This document shows, one piece after another, positions 31,422 to 44,115 of a stretch of 64,000 bases of DNA; position 1 is the stretch's first letter; each line of letters opens with the position of its first letter. The position numbers were made by a program, and so were the translations under genes. The notes under the pieces are model-generated. The model was given only the letters and a program-made list of their open reading frames with translations. It made no database searches and had not been told where the DNA came from. This stretch comes from Vermamoeba vermiformis (lineage: Eukaryota > Tubulinea > Echinamoebida), in the NCBI GenBank assembly GCA_045837725.1, contig JBEWZL010000233.1, forward strand, positions 34,150 to 98,149, in the 5' to 3' direction.

Positions 31422-32408
31422 TTACAATTTAGCTTTCAATGGCACTTCCGCGCTTGTTTCGTCAAATAACTCCCAAGGTAGCTCTAGTAGCTCCAGTATA
31501 GGCTTGCTATCCATTTCGTCTATCATGAGTTGCAGATCTACCTCGGTCGTTAAGCTAGCTTCCGGTTTCCAGTATTTGACGCAACTGAGCCAGAAATCCG
31601 TTATAAAAGACTTGACTACAGCAGACGGCACGTAGTACTTGTGTACTTTTCCATTTGGTTGTCGAACAGGTCGTTGTGCGTACTTGAATTGTTGCAGCAC
31701 TGGATCCGTGCGGGCTAACTGTTCAAATTGCTCATGGTTAATCATATGCGGCGAAGATAGACGTATGCCAAGCCACAAACAATTGGTGGACTTCGATTCA
31801 GGGGAGAGCGGTGGTTGAACGTAACGCATGTTGATCGCTCTGAAGCCGAGGTTGTACAAGATGCGATGTCTGTCGCGCGGGTCCATAACATCCAGATCGT
31901 GACTGACCGAGGCCTTGTTAGTCTCTAAGTAAAATCCATCTACTTTCTTCTTGTTGCGCAGTCGCTGCGCGTCCTGATCGGCCATGAATTCAGCCTGGTT
32001 GGCCAGCAGTTTCGACACTTTTTTGCCGCGCGTGCGTTCATTCAAGCAAAAGTACGACAGCAGCACGCTATTGGATGCGATCATATATTCAAAGCAACAG
32101 CCGCCAACCATCGGACCTAACGGGCCAAATCCACACCAATTACTGATGGCAGTGTTGCTTTTGTGCGACGTTGATCGTTGCGGCAGATTTTCAAAGACAA
32201 CGACGAGATGAGCAACGATATTAGAAGGGTTCTCTTCTTGCAACGCCTCCACCCAAACATCGATCGGATCCAATTCATCGGGAATAATACCAAAGTTGGG
32301 CATTAAGAAATCATTGTAGAATTTTTTTAGTATGTCTTCGTCGTAATGGTATCTTAAATCCACAAATGTGAAGCCATTAACGGTGGTGACTGACTGATCT
32401 TGATGCAT
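31422..32408 (-). CDS. GNAT-type N-acetyltransferase-like protein
   Basis: Single exon, 328 residues. The middle holds a GNAT core: beta strand 4 in GGCCFEYMIASNSVLLSYFCL leads into NERTRGKKVSKLLANQAEFMA. RGKKVSKLL fits the RxxGxG/A acetyl-CoA pyrophosphate loop followed by helix 3. A downstream YNLGFRAINMRYVQPPLS fits the strand-5 region (..lGF...). The C-terminal 130 residues are not assigned. The protein is longer than a minimal GNAT of about 150 residues. The substrate is unknown. No signal or membrane segment is present. Confidence 0.65.
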   Translation of the reverse strand: MHQDQSVTTVNGFTFVDLRYHYDEDILKKFYNDFLMPNFGIIPDELDPIDVWVEALQEENPSNIVAHLVVVFENLPQRSTSHKSNTAISNWCGFGPLGPMVGGCCFEYMIASNSVLLSYFCLNERTRGKKVSKLLANQAEFMADQDAQRLRNKKKVDGFYLETNKASVSHDLDVMDPRDRHRILYNLGFRAINMRYVQPPLSPESKSTNCLWLGIRLSSPHMINHEQFEQLARTDPVLQQFKYAQRPVRQPNGKVHKYYVPSAVVKSFITDFWLSCVKYWKPEASLTTEVDLQLMIDEMDSKPILELLELPWELFDETSAEVPLKAKL

Positions 32409-32869
32409 TGCGTGCGATTATTAATAGGATTACCTTAGATAAAATAAATTTAGTCCATAAAATAATATTGCGATCGGTATCGTTAAACTGTATTTTAACT
32501 GATCCGATCTGGATGCAAAATGGTTATCCTGCAAACTAGTTGAGCCGTTAACTGTAATTGTTTGCAGCATAATAATATTTTTGGTATGCGCTTACTTGAT
32601 AAATAGTGCATCCGGTGGCCAAACAAAACAAAACGAGCTCGGAGATCGGGGTTCTATCTATTGAACACGGTGCCTTCTTCGCTTAGAACTCACGCAAGCA
32701 AATATGTTGTGCTGTGGTTGTGGTCTTGGGACCTCCCGTTCGTTCGTTAAATGAACAAAGTTGGGAATCATCTACCAGGGCGCATGCTTATTTTTCTTCT
32801 AACGCCGGCTTTCATTCAGCTGAAGTGCAGTTGTGTAAACCACGCCTTGTTAGTGTCTGAATATCGACC
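32409..32869. promoter_or_regulatory. Divergent promoter between the GNAT and PARP genes
   Basis: A 460-bp gap with divergent starts on both sides. No coding sequence or notable repeat is seen. Confidence 0.4.
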
Positions 32870-35800
32870 ATGGCTGAGAAGGAACTTAAACCGGATTTCA
32901 AAGCTGAATATGCCAAGTCCAACCGCTCTTCGGTAACTCACCTACTTCTACCCTAATACCTTTTCTAAATTAAATTAATTAATTTAATTTACCCCAATAA
33001 TAGTGCAAGGGCTGCAGCGATAAATTGGAGAAGGATCTGGTGCGTATTGGAAAGTTGGAGCGAGCAAGCAACTTCGACGGTGAAATTTACGTTTGGTTCC
33101 ATCCTCGTAAGTATATTTGATGTGCAGTCGTTATGCTATTGCGTGCAAGCGAATTGGTGACACCACCCTTTTTTTCCTGAAATTGGCAGCGATATTTTTT
33201 TTTTAATTCACGGTTAATTCTAGGTTGTTTCTTCAACAAACACGGCGGCTTGGTCAAGGATGTAAATGACATCAAGGGCTTAACTGACTTGCGTTGGGAT
33301 GATCAACAAACTTTGAAGAAGTTCGTCGGTGGAGATGCAGAGGACGAAGATGAAGACATGGACGACGACAACATCGAGGGTGTAGTCGTAGAGTATGCCA
33401 AGAGCGGTCGCGCTAAGGTAATATACTGATTTTTTTTGACGTCCCATCCGCTTCTTCGTTTTTTCTCGCCAACCTGACTGATTGTGAATTCATTTCCAGT
33501 GCAAGTCGTGCTACCAAGCCATTGCCAACAAAGAGCTGCGTGTTGGTGAACAATATCGCGACGAAGATATGGGCTATTCAGGCACCAACTGGTACCACTT
33601 GAAGTGTTTCACGGTACCCGACTCCATCGAATCCGTCAAGGACTTGGACGGCTATTCGAAACTTAAGCCTGCTGATAAGAAGCTCGTTGAGGCTCACTTC
33701 ACTGCTGCGTTCAAAACTAATTCGAAGAAGCGAAAGGAGCGCGAGGACGATGTTGAAGAGCGCGTAAGTATTTGATCAGCAGCTTGGGGACTAGATATTG
33801 ACTGGTTATTGACAGGCTGCCAAAAGACAAAAGACCGATGATGCTGAGCGACAACGTGTGGAGCAGTTGTGGAAGATCAAGGACAAGCTCAAGAAGAAGT
33901 ATAACACTAACGAACTCAAGGCCATTTTGAAGTACGCGCGCTGACATTCACGCTATATTCTTGACGACACTTACCAATTTTGATTAGGTTCAACGATCAA
34001 TCTTATCACGGTGGTCCCCAGGAGTTGATCGATCGTGCGGCCGACGGTGAGCTGTAAGTTAACAAAGAAAGGCATAATTAATTAGATGGATTCAATGCCT
34101 AACCACACTTCAGCAACGGAGCCTTGCCCTTGTGTTCGGAGTGCAAGAAAGGTCATTTGTATTTGGACGCCGGTCAGATCAAATGTCACGGCTATTTGTC
34201 TGCCTGGTCCAAGTGCACTTTCACTTGCCCACCCGCTGACATTAAAGAGCGCGCCAAGTGGAAGTATCCCAGCGACGATGAGATGGATGAACTCATCGAG
34301 AAGATCAAAGAGGACAAGAACAAAGACAAGGCTCCTGGTGTCACCATTTCGGTAATTGATTCATTCTGTCCTTGCTCCACGGCTGTGATACTAATCAATC
34401 ACTTATTAGCATCCCGAGCTGTTCAATGACTTGTTGTTCGCCTTCGTGGGTGATGTGGCCAACAAAGACACGCTCACGGAGTCAATCACCCAGCGCGGTG
34501 GTCAAGTGAATGCCAATGTGGTCAAGAAGGTCACGCACGTTGTTTCCACCTACGACGAAGTGTCCAAGGCCAAGCAGACTACTAAGATTGCTAATGCCGT
34601 CAAGTGGGACATTCCCATTCTGTCCTCTGGTTTCATTAACAAGTCAGTCGAGGACGGCAATCTTAATTCCTTGGAAGACTTCAAGTTGTGGAAGGACGGC
34701 AAGGCAGTGCAAGTTGATGACAAGTATCAAGCTGCCGCTGCAAACAACAATGGCCCTAAACAACGCAAAAAGCTCGCTATTCCTCCAGTCGACGAGAAAT
34801 GCTCGCTCACTGGCGTAAGTGCCTCACCACCAACTATTACGATCGCTTACCCAGTCATTTAGGGTCAAATCCTCGTTGAGGGAACCGATGTCTATGCGAC
34901 CATGTTGAACATGACTGATTTGACGCAAGGTCAATCGGGTCGCAACAGCTTCTACTTGATGATGATCGTCACCAATGCCAAGAAGAACAAATTCGTTCTC
35001 TTCCGCAAGTGGGGTCGTGTCGGTCAAGAAGATGCACCTACCACTGAAGGTGAATACACTAAGAGCGATGCCATCGCTGAATTCGAACGCATTTTCTACG
35101 AGAAGACGAAGAACACGTGGGACCAGTTCTTGGAGGACACTTACGAGAAGAAGCCAGGCAAGTTCTTCCCCATCGAACTCGGTGGCGATGAAGAGGAGGA
35201 AGTCGATGACGCCAAGCTCAAGCGTGCCAAAGAGATTTTGCAGGCTGGTACTACCTGCAAATTGGACCAACGTGTGCAAGACCTCGTCAAGCTGTTGTTC
35301 GACACAAACATGTTCAAAGAGCAGATGAAAGAAATGAAAATCGACGTCAAGAAAGTACGTAATAATATTCATATGTACATGCAGTCCGGCGACTAACATG
35401 ATATTGTCTGTTAGATGCCTCTCGGTAAGTTGAGCAAGACCCAACTTGCAAAGGGTGTTGCCGTGCTCGAAGAAATCGAACAAGAGTTGGCCAAAGACAA
35501 GCCTAGTGCTGCTTTCTTGCTCGATGCTAGCAACAGGTACGTAGTGCCACGCAATTATTACGAATGAATGAATCGCTAATCTCCTTAGATTTTACACGAT
35601 TGTGCCCCACGACTTTGGTTTCGAGAAGCCAATACCAATCGACAACAAAGAATTCTTGCAAAAGAAATTCGATCTCATTGAAGTAAGTACTCAAATGCAA
35701 TACTATTATTCGATACTAACTACTTGCACTAGATTTTGGGCGATATCGAAGTGGCAGCACGTATGTTGGAAGCTGAGGGCAAGATGGGCACAGATCCGAT

Positions 35801-36645
35801 CACCGAGCAGTACAACCAACTCAAGAACGAAATCCACCCCGTGGAGAAAGACAGCGAGGAGTGGAAGCGCATTCAGACCTTCTGGGACAACACGCGCGAG
35901 AACAAGAACATCACCATCGAAGAGATCTACACCGTCAATCGTCAAGGCGAGCGTGAACTCTTCACGCAACACAACAAACTCGACACGCGCAAGTTGTTGT
36001 GGCACGGTAGTAAGGTCGCCGTATTCGCTGCGTAAGTTGGATCTGGCCTCTTTTGCTCCAAACTTGCCGTCTCACTATGATTATTTCATTAGCATTCTGA
36101 GCGGAGGTTTGAAGATTATGCCTCACGCTGGTGGTCGTGTCGGTCGTGGTTTGTACTTTGCGGACATGATCTCCAAGTCCGAGCAGTACCTCGGTCTGCA
36201 CGGTGACATTGTAAGTGGCTTTTGCGCCCCTAATTGTACTTGGTGTATACTCATTGCTCTATTTGCGTAGGGTCTCGTCTTGTTGAATGAAGTCGCACTC
36301 GGCAAGATTCATCGCATTCAACACGATCGCCCTGATTTGGTCAAGGCTCCTGGCGCTACTAGTGCTGTCTTGGCCGAGGGTTCAATTCATCCAGATCCCA
36401 AGTTCGATTATGAAGAGTAAGTAGTATAGTAGTCATCTTGTAGCTCTGATCAGTATAATAATTTCATGTCCAGCAAAACCCTCTCCCCGAGCGAGTATCC
36501 AGTGCTCATTCCTCAGGGCAAGGTTGTCAACAGTGGTGTGCGCGGCAGTTTCATGCACAATGAATTTTTGGTGTACGATCAGACCCAAGCTTCAATGCGC
36601 TACCTTATCAAGCTCAGAAACAAGGGTCGCGCTGGCTGGTGGTAA
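32870..36645 (+). CDS. PARP1: Poly(ADP-ribose) polymerase, PARP1 type
   Basis: Roughly 15 short-intron exons encode about 1,000 residues with the full PARP1 order. Zinc finger 1 has CKGC then HPRC. Zinc finger 2 has CKSC then HLKC. A basic KKRKEREDD linker follows, then PADR1/zinc finger 3 (LCSECKKGH, IKCHG, KCTFTC). The BRCT domain (LLFAFVGDV, ITQRGGQV) comes next, then the WGR domain (FRKWGRVGQ). The helical regulatory domain (PLGKLSKTQLAKGVAVLEEI) leads into the ART domain. The catalytic H-Y-E triad is present: His in LLWHGSK, Tyr in GRGLYFADM, Glu in HNEFLVYD. The protein should sense DNA breaks and make poly(ADP-ribose) from NAD+ in the nucleus. The gene looks intact. Confidence 0.95.
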
Positions 36646-36930
36646 ATATTTAAGTTTTACAGGTTACATAAATTTGCCTTATGTGGGCATTTTAATTTAG
36701 TTGACGTCAGTTACTTTAAGCAGACTTTGTTTTTGCGACGTCCGTGATATGTTGGACCAGCATCAATTCGTGGGTAGCTGCCGCAACGCTAAAGAGATTC
36801 TGCCCGCAACGACTCAAAATTCTAAATTTGCCCAAGGTCGGGCGGGCAAAACCATGTTGGGCGAATCTTTTGCAAATATTTCTCTACTCGAATCAGCGCA
36901 ATCGAGCATTAGCTTATTATTAGTGACAAC

Positions 36931-38120
36931 ATGAAGAATCCCCTGTTTGTATTATTGATGGTGATACTGAGCACCACGTTTGCTGCAGTATATTACGTCG
37001 ATCAAGAACAAGGAAACGACCTATCAGATGGAACCAGCGTTGCTACTGCTTGGAAAACCTTACCTGGCGATCCCGCAGTGGATTTGACCTCCGAACCCGG
37101 AAAGCGATTTACCACCGGATATACAGCTGGCGACAGATTTTATCTCAAAAGAGGCTCAATTTACTATGGAAACTGGTTGTTTAACAACAATTGGAGCGGA
37201 ACAGTTGATGCTCCTTTATTTATTGGATCAGCTCCGGCAGACATCGACTTTGGTCCTCCAAATACCAAAGCTATTATGGATGGATCTATTGCCATTACTG
37301 GTTGGGTGCCTATCGATCAATCTGAAGCATCAGAGAACAGCAATTGGGCTCATTTCGTGAAGTTCACTTTGAACCAAGATTACGATCCGGCCGTTCACCT
37401 CTACTGCGACAGTCAAATGATGTATGGTTCTCAAGCCAAGCCAACGGAAGATATGTTCGATTTTGAAAGAATAGATTTCTCCGCATTCGATATCGACCCT
37501 GCATATGGAACGTTTTGGGAGTTTACGACAGGCAATTACTCGGCTGGTGGAGTCGTTCGTTTTGTGGATGATAGAATCAACAATCTTACAACAACCAGCC
37601 TTATCAATACCTATGCTAATATGCGAGTCTTTGGCAATTTATACCGAACTTTCCTGATCATAGACGATAAAATTGTCAACGGCAAACGATCATTATTCTT
37701 GCAATGGCCAGCTGGTGTCAACCCGCCGGTAGATGTTGGACTTAGCTATTTTAGATGGACTCTCTCTCATCATCCCACTTTCATGGATCGTCCTGGAACT
37801 TTTTCAGTGAAACCTGACGGAAGAACTTTAATTGCATGGTTTCCGTGTCCAGTAGCAAACGCTAGAATTACCAGCTTACTCTCTGGAATCGACATGCGTG
37901 GAGCTGACAACGTGGTCATCGACAGTGTCATACTGCGCGTCTGCCAGTGCCAACTCCTGAAGCAATCCCTACTGCTATCGGCGTTCCAAACTCTCCAACA
38001 GCCCCCAACGCAATCCCAAGTTCATCTGCCCCTCAAGAGAATGTGACTTCGGGAACGGACAAAACTGTTGCAAGAAAGTTTGCGTACTTTGTAATAGCAT
38101 TCTTCCTGTATTTCGTTTAA
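36931..38120 (+). pseudogene. Secreted beta-helix protein gene, internally truncated and out of frame
   Basis: The ATG frame gives a signal peptide (PLFVLLMVILSTTFAA), then YYVDQEQGNDLSDGTSVATAWKTL, typical of secreted right-handed beta-helix (pectate-lyase-like) proteins. Coding quality holds to about 37,935 (GADNVVIDSV), where the first helix rungs should start. After that the frame turns unlikely and stops at 38,046. Another frame from about 37,936 to the stop at 38,118-38,120 reads as a Pro/Ser/Thr linker (PTPEAIPTAIGVPNSPTAPN) and a C-terminal hydrophobic anchor (FAYFVIAFFLYFV). The simplest reading is deletion of the helix core with loss of frame. A missed intron is less likely, as no GT-AG pair of usable size fits. 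Confidence 0.6.
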
Positions 38121-38212
38121 TGCCAACTTCATTAATGATTCAATAAACTTCTAATAATGTTTAGAACTACAAATCAGAATTTATTTTAAACTAACTCCGT
38201 AACTTGACGGTG

Positions 38213-40169
38213 CTAACAAGCGTTTTTTAGCTTGGGATGACAAAGTACATTATTCTGTTTCGGAACAAGCAGTAATATGGAGTCTAACGCACTGGTCGGT
38301 GTAAGGGGTTGGGTAGATAACACTATCGAATTGCCTGTCCAAGCTGCATATGGTTTCAAATTGTTAAGTCTTCCAGCGATAATTATCTTTGGATCGCTTT
38401 TCAGAACTTTGATGGCTTTTGGATCGCTGGAGTTTAGATACAGATCAATACACTTATTTTCTGTCATATTTGTGTCATTAATCATGTAATACGAGGCAAA
38501 CATCGTATTGATTGCTCCTTCACTCAGTCGTAGAGAAAGGCCAACAACATTGGAGTAGTATTTGCGCCAGTCGTCGGAAAGTGGAAATGTTTTGAGAATG
38601 TTATCGAACGAATTGCAAAACATCCAGTCTCCGGTGAACTTTTGTCTTACGTCGGTAATATCCATATTTTCTATTGAGGTAAATGACGTGTAGTTGCACA
38701 GTGTAGGACATTGAAATGACTGGTCACTCGGTGCGTCATTGGCCTCAGGACGTGGCTGTGGACTCGTGTCCATACTTGTCGCTATGCTTATTATGCCGAG
38801 TAATAAAACTGCTGTCAATCCAATCCAAAAAGCTTTGCGCATTGCAGCAGGCAACCTTAGCTTCATGAATTCAAAGGTCTTAGGCCGGCTCGTGTGCTCG
38901 TTAATAAATTGATTGATAACAAGCAATTCTTTTTGTATTTGAGCCTGATTGTCGTTAACATTGTCCATTTCCGAATGAAGTCGCTGAGCATCGTCATAAT
39001 TCTTCTTAACAGCCTCGCTTATGAACGGTATCAGAGCTGTATAATCAATGTGTAACACGCCTGTGGTATGGTATTATTGTTATAAGTCAATCTTAACGAA
39101 TTTCAGTCCTGAACGCACCATCAATCTCGGTCACGGCTTCGGGTATTCGCTTCTGCACTTCTTGCGCGATATAGCCGATGTACTTTTTTGATCTTAATTG
39201 AGGATACTTTTCAGGGTCCATTTCATAGCTGACACCATCAATAAAGTACAAAATATCTCGCGGATCCTTATCTCCTGGTCACAAAATATTAGATCCTGTA
39301 ACATATCATTTTTCACGGCATAAAGTAATTATATTTCATATTTCATAAAATATGACGCCAAAATTTACCTTCCGCTATTTTTTCTATGTTGATTTTAACG
39401 CGGCGATCGGATGTTCTGTAAAAATTCAACGCTCTAAAATTGCCTAAAACTTCGGCATTTTGCTGGGCTATGATTTGGTATTGTGGCTCGTAAAATTCGC
39501 TCCTTACATTCATTTCACTGTCAGGACTGCCATCGTTGCTTGACAAACAATTGATCCGCTCGTCAAAAGAGTGCTCGGCAGCGTAATTACGCTGGCCTAT
39601 TGAGGGCTCATCATCAACATAAGTATTATTGTTGTAATTAACCGTCGCAGATTTGCTAATTAACCATAAATAAGGGTCTAAAAATACAAACGTTAATTAC
39701 GACAACCAAACTTTAATCAATAATTACCTTTCTCTGCTTGTTTATTATTTTTTGCTACTATGAAGAACGGTTCTGTAGTGGCTATTTCGACGAGTTGGTT
39801 GTTTTGATTTTCGTACAGGACGATCTGTCCGGGTATTCTTGATAACTTTTTGAAATTGAATTTTCCTTCTTGTATTGACAATCTGAATCTATGAACTCCT
39901 TCTTCTACGGAATGTACGGTGTGCTTAGACCAACGAAAGGTATTTTGAATCAAAGATAAAGACTGATAATGACATACATCCTCAGCGTCAACAAATCCAA
40001 CGGCATCATAAGTTGATAATACTAAATTCAAAATGAATTCGCGCCTATGACCTCTAGAAGATAAAATAAAACCAAATGGCTCTTGAATAGCTTGACACTC
40101 GAAAGCTTCCGTTGAATTTTCTGTATCTTGAATATAAATATGAAATTCTTTCCTAACCGCAATGTTCAT
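38213..40169 (-). CDS. MYRF-like membrane protein with self-cleaving S74/ICA domain
   Basis: Four exons from the ATG at 40,169. The N-terminal 150 residues (FHIYIQDTENSTEAFECQ, IPGQIVLYENQNNQLV) form a beta-rich domain that I cannot name. Exons 2 and 3 encode an intramolecular chaperone/peptidase S74 domain: TSDRRVKINIEKI carries the Ser and the Lys five residues later that form the catalytic dyad, followed by YIGYIAQEVQKRIPEAV. A coiled coil (AQRLHSEMDNVNDNQAQIQ) precedes one membrane helix (AFWIGLTAVLLLGIISIAT) and a glycosylated, Cys-containing C-terminal domain. This is the MYRF/MrfA plan, in which trimerisation triggers cleavage and releases the N-terminal part to the nucleus. Whether the N-terminus binds DNA here is unproven. 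Confidence 0.75.
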
Positions 40170-40336
40170 GGTGAAGTGATAATGTAATAAATTGATTTAA
40201 CGCTCTATTTTTGGTTAAACAATGACTTTTGACACCGTTTGACATCCCTCAGAGATCATCTACTGAAATACAGCTAAATGAGCTCGTTCATTTGTGTGCG
40301 TGAATAAAGTATCGTATTTGACTATCATACAGGGCT

Positions 40337-43300
40337 TTATTTGTCGGGCACAAAGCTGTCACCGCGCAGAGTCGTGAACAGCTGTGTACTGCGCAGTGAC
40401 GGCACATCAAGGCTGCTCTGACTCGTGTTCGGTGTGGGTGCCAGGGTCGCTAGCTGCCAGACACAAATTGCGCGATCTAACTCGCGCCCACCCGTCCACA
40501 TCTCGTTCTCATTGGTCTGTATAATCGTGCGCACACCGTCTTTGTGGCGGTCCTTCAGCTCTTGAATGAACTCCAACTTCTTCGCGTCCCAGATGACAAT
40601 TTCTTTGGTCCACATGCCACTGCTCGAAGTTAGTGTCTGCACTCGTTTGTGACACCTGTCATTCGGTGACACCTGTCATTCACGTACCTCCACACTTGGC
40701 TGCGACTAGGCACAGAGGTGAGACTCAAACACTTGCCGGGGCAGTCTATCTTCTTCACCAACTTGCGCGTCTAAAAGTGCTGAATTAGAATCGCTGTCAG
40801 ATCACTCGCGACCAGTACCTCTGCATCGTGAATCAGAATGTAATCATTGCTCGCGGACCAGATCTTGTTGTCTTCAGCAATCACTGCGTTGATGAGACTA
40901 CGGATGCGTGAATATCGAAGTCAATTAACGGTTGACGGTGCCACTTACCCCTTGTGTCCCTTGACTGTTTCCACAATGTCGTGTGTCTGTCACGATAACA
41001 TTACTATCGCACTGCACTCATTAGGACTGACATGCGCTACTCACATCCAGATTGATCACGAACAGATCACCATCGACCGAGCCTGCCCAAATGAAGTTGA
41101 TGCACTGGCACATGGCACTCACCCCCTGCGGCACTCTGATGCGGCCCTTCTCTTTGTAGCTCTGTCCCTAGTGTCAGCACTGCACTGCGCTGCTACCACG
41201 AGCTTACCTGTGTGTCCCAGATGATGATCAGACCCTCCACACAGCTGGCAGTCCACACGTCGTGACGAGGACCGCTGCCACTGTCCTCTTCGTCGAACAG
41301 AGCACTGCTAATGACACGTGTCAAACACCGATTCACACCGCACAGCTAACACTTACTCGGGCTGCGGACCATTGATGCGTCCTCGCTCTTTGCGCATCTT
41401 GACGACAGTCATCTTGGACTTGGAGCGCGGCGAGGACAATTTCATCAGCTTGAGCATGTCGAGCTCTTCGTCGCTCTGCAGGGGCTTGTTGTTGACGAGG
41501 ATCATCGCTTTGATGACCTCTTTCTCGGCATTCAGTGTCTGCACCACGGCCACTTTCTGCTTGTCGATCACGTGCACGGTGTGCAGACCACTCGAGCACC
41601 AGACTGTGCCCTCCACTTCGAGCAGCACGTACACTCTGTCGCGCACAATGGGTACCTCTTTCAAGCACGTGTATTTCTGTGCAGTGCGCGGTGAGTGCGT
41701 GCAGTGAGATCGTTGTGCAGCGTTACCTTGGAGTCCCACAGCTGCACGGCACCGTTGCCGAGTCCAGTCCACACCAGTCCCTCGCGGTCACGCAGCAGCA
41801 CTTGCACCGAGTCGCTGGGCCCTTGCAGTGGTCCTCCGCCGTCTTGACCGCGCATCACTCGCTGGAAATCTGCCACGCGACGACTGACCTTGCCGACTAG
41901 TGACACGTGTCAGCAGTAGTTCTTGTGGAGCTATCACTTACATTGCGAGGGCAGTGTGGCATTCACGGTGAGCACTGCTTGCGCGACACTGGCCGCGAAC
42001 TTCTTGGCCTCGTCGGTGGACTTGAGCTTGAACTGCCACCGCTTCTTGTCGGGTCCGATCAGCGTCACTAAGAGCTGGTCCTCTGCAACGATGGTCAGTC
42101 ACGCGATCTGGTTTCAGTGAATATGTAATTCCGCACCGTTGAGCTCGACTTGACTGTTGGCGAGTGGCACGGTGTGTTTGATGTTGTACTTGTCGAACAG
42201 CACGTCCTTGCTGGTGAGCAGCAGCATGTCACTGAACAGCACGTGATGATATTCTAAAAATACATCGCGACCTTTCTCTTTTTGGATCAAAAATAGGCCG
42301 CCACGTGACACGAGCGACCGTTGCGGCACAATCAGGTCCTAAAAATAGAACATTAACTCCCACACCTGATGAAGCACGGTACGCACTTTGATGGGTGGAT
42401 CGAGCTGTTTGGCCACGTGCAACATGTCACGCGAGCTGTCAAACTCCTTCTTGCGCGAGTTGATCAGATCCGCAATCTCTTTGATGCGCGTGAGTGCTTG
42501 GCTGATCAGCGGGTAGTCTTTGTGCTCGGGCTGCGTGTGCTTCTGCAGCGTTTGCAGCAACAGCACGTAGCGCGGAATACTATATTTGGAAAGCGTTAGA
42601 ATACGTGCCAGCAGTGTGTTCAGTGAACGGCATACCGCTGAATGGGCTGAATTAGCAGCGACTGCAGCTTGTTGTCGTCGAGATCTTGCGCCTGACACGT
42701 GTCAAAGTGTTAGTTGTCAAGTGTCAAACACTGCACTGCATCGCTTACCTTGAGAAATTTCGCAAAGACATCATTATTCCGCACTTTTTCAATCACTTTG
42801 AGCGCGTTGTCAAAGTTGTTAACGTACTGGATATATACCTTGAGGAATTCGGTCTGAAAATGTGACACGTGTCATTCACTGACTTGCACTGAGACTACTG
42901 ATTGACACGTACCATGTTAATAAATATCTGACCGATGCATTGATCGATATTCCATTTCCTAATTTGGGTTTGCAGCTGTGCGAGCAGTGACTCGTTGACA
43001 CCAACAATAACTGCAAAGATTAATGATCAGAGCCATGTCTAAATATAGTAACTTGCCTTTGATCTGCGAGAAGATCTTTTTGACATCTTCGGGATTCAGT
43101 GAACGGCTCTGCATCGCTTCAGCCAAGAGTGGATCGTACAACTTCTGCAGACACAGTGCTGTTAATACAGGCCCCACAATATATATAGGGTGCATATATA
43201 GATATAAGTGTACCTCAGACATGTATTTGAGGTTGGTCACGTAGTACTCTTCAGTGCTCACAATCTCCTTGGCGACGTGCGTGCGTGTCTTAAGATCTTT

Positions 43301-43607
43301 GTACTTGCGGCGCGCATTGAAGGTCAGTACCATAGCCTGCGCCAATATCACTGTTTTGCGTCGATGCATGAACACCTTGCACGCGTGTGAGATGATCTCG
43401 CCTGCATTCTAGAAACAGAAGCGAAATTGAATATTGGGTTAAATAATTAATATTAACGATTATTCGCAGTTATCAGCACTGCATATTAGCTAAATAATAT
43501 ATTTTCATAATTAAATGCGCCATAAGAGAATATCCTACCTGCAACTTAACCATCTCACTCTGCAGCAGATGTGCAGTCTTCTTGCCCGTAATCTTTGCTC
43601 GACTCAT
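40337..43607 (-). CDS. Rho guanine-nucleotide exchange factor with DH, PH and WD40 repeats
   Basis: Many exons from MSRAKITGKK at 43,607. An IQ-like basic stretch (HRRKTVILAQAMVLTFNARRKYKDL) precedes a DH domain (THVAKEIVSTEEYYVTNLKYM, FLKVYIQYVNNFDNAL, LQSLLIQPIQRYSIPRYVLLL). A PH domain follows (LVSRGGLFLIQ, HVLFSDMLLLTSKD, WQFKLKSTDEAKKF). The C-terminal half has WD40-type blades (VWTGLGNGAVQLWDSK, WCSSGLHTVHVIDKQ, MWTKEIVIWDAKKL, ICVWQLATL). This matches ARHGEF10/GEF-like proteins, with DH-PH loading GTP on Rho/Rac and the propeller probably for scaffolding. Intron 43,056-43,011 uses a GC-AG pair. Several introns carry TGACACGTGTCA. Confidence 0.85.
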
Positions 43608-44115
43608 CGAGTAATAAATAAATATTAAGGAACTGTACACTATGATACAAATATCTGCTATATTACAACTGAAAATGCTGTGCTGATTTTCACGCAAAAA
43701 ATGCAACTGAAACGACGGCCACAAAATCTTTGCGCCACTCACGAGCACCGCACAACTAAGACAAGTACACATAACACCACTAGCACCGACAAAATATATT
43801 GCGCTCGATATTTCAGACTGACACGATAGACCTTGTAGGCCGTATTAGCTGACCAAATATTGCATCCGGCTCCAACGATTAAAAACAAATAATTAATTTT
43901 CTAATATTTCAATAATTATATAACCACCGTAAATATAAGAGAAACATTCAATGGAATAAGATTGGCCCTGAATGAGCCCTGAATTAAAATTGCCCTGATG
44001 AGCTTCCAGGGCCCTCGCAGGGTCTTGTTTGTTTTGCTTCTCGTCCGCAGCCTCAGTTATTCGTATTTTCTGTATTTATAAACCACCACGTCTCATTATT
44101 AGTCGCTGAGTAATA
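43608..44115. promoter_or_regulatory. Divergent promoter between RhoGEF and zinc transporter genes
   Basis: A 0.5-kb gap between divergent starts. It is AT-rich, with a short GC-rich AGGGCCCTCGCAGGGTC near 44,010. No gene is seen. Confidence 0.4.
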
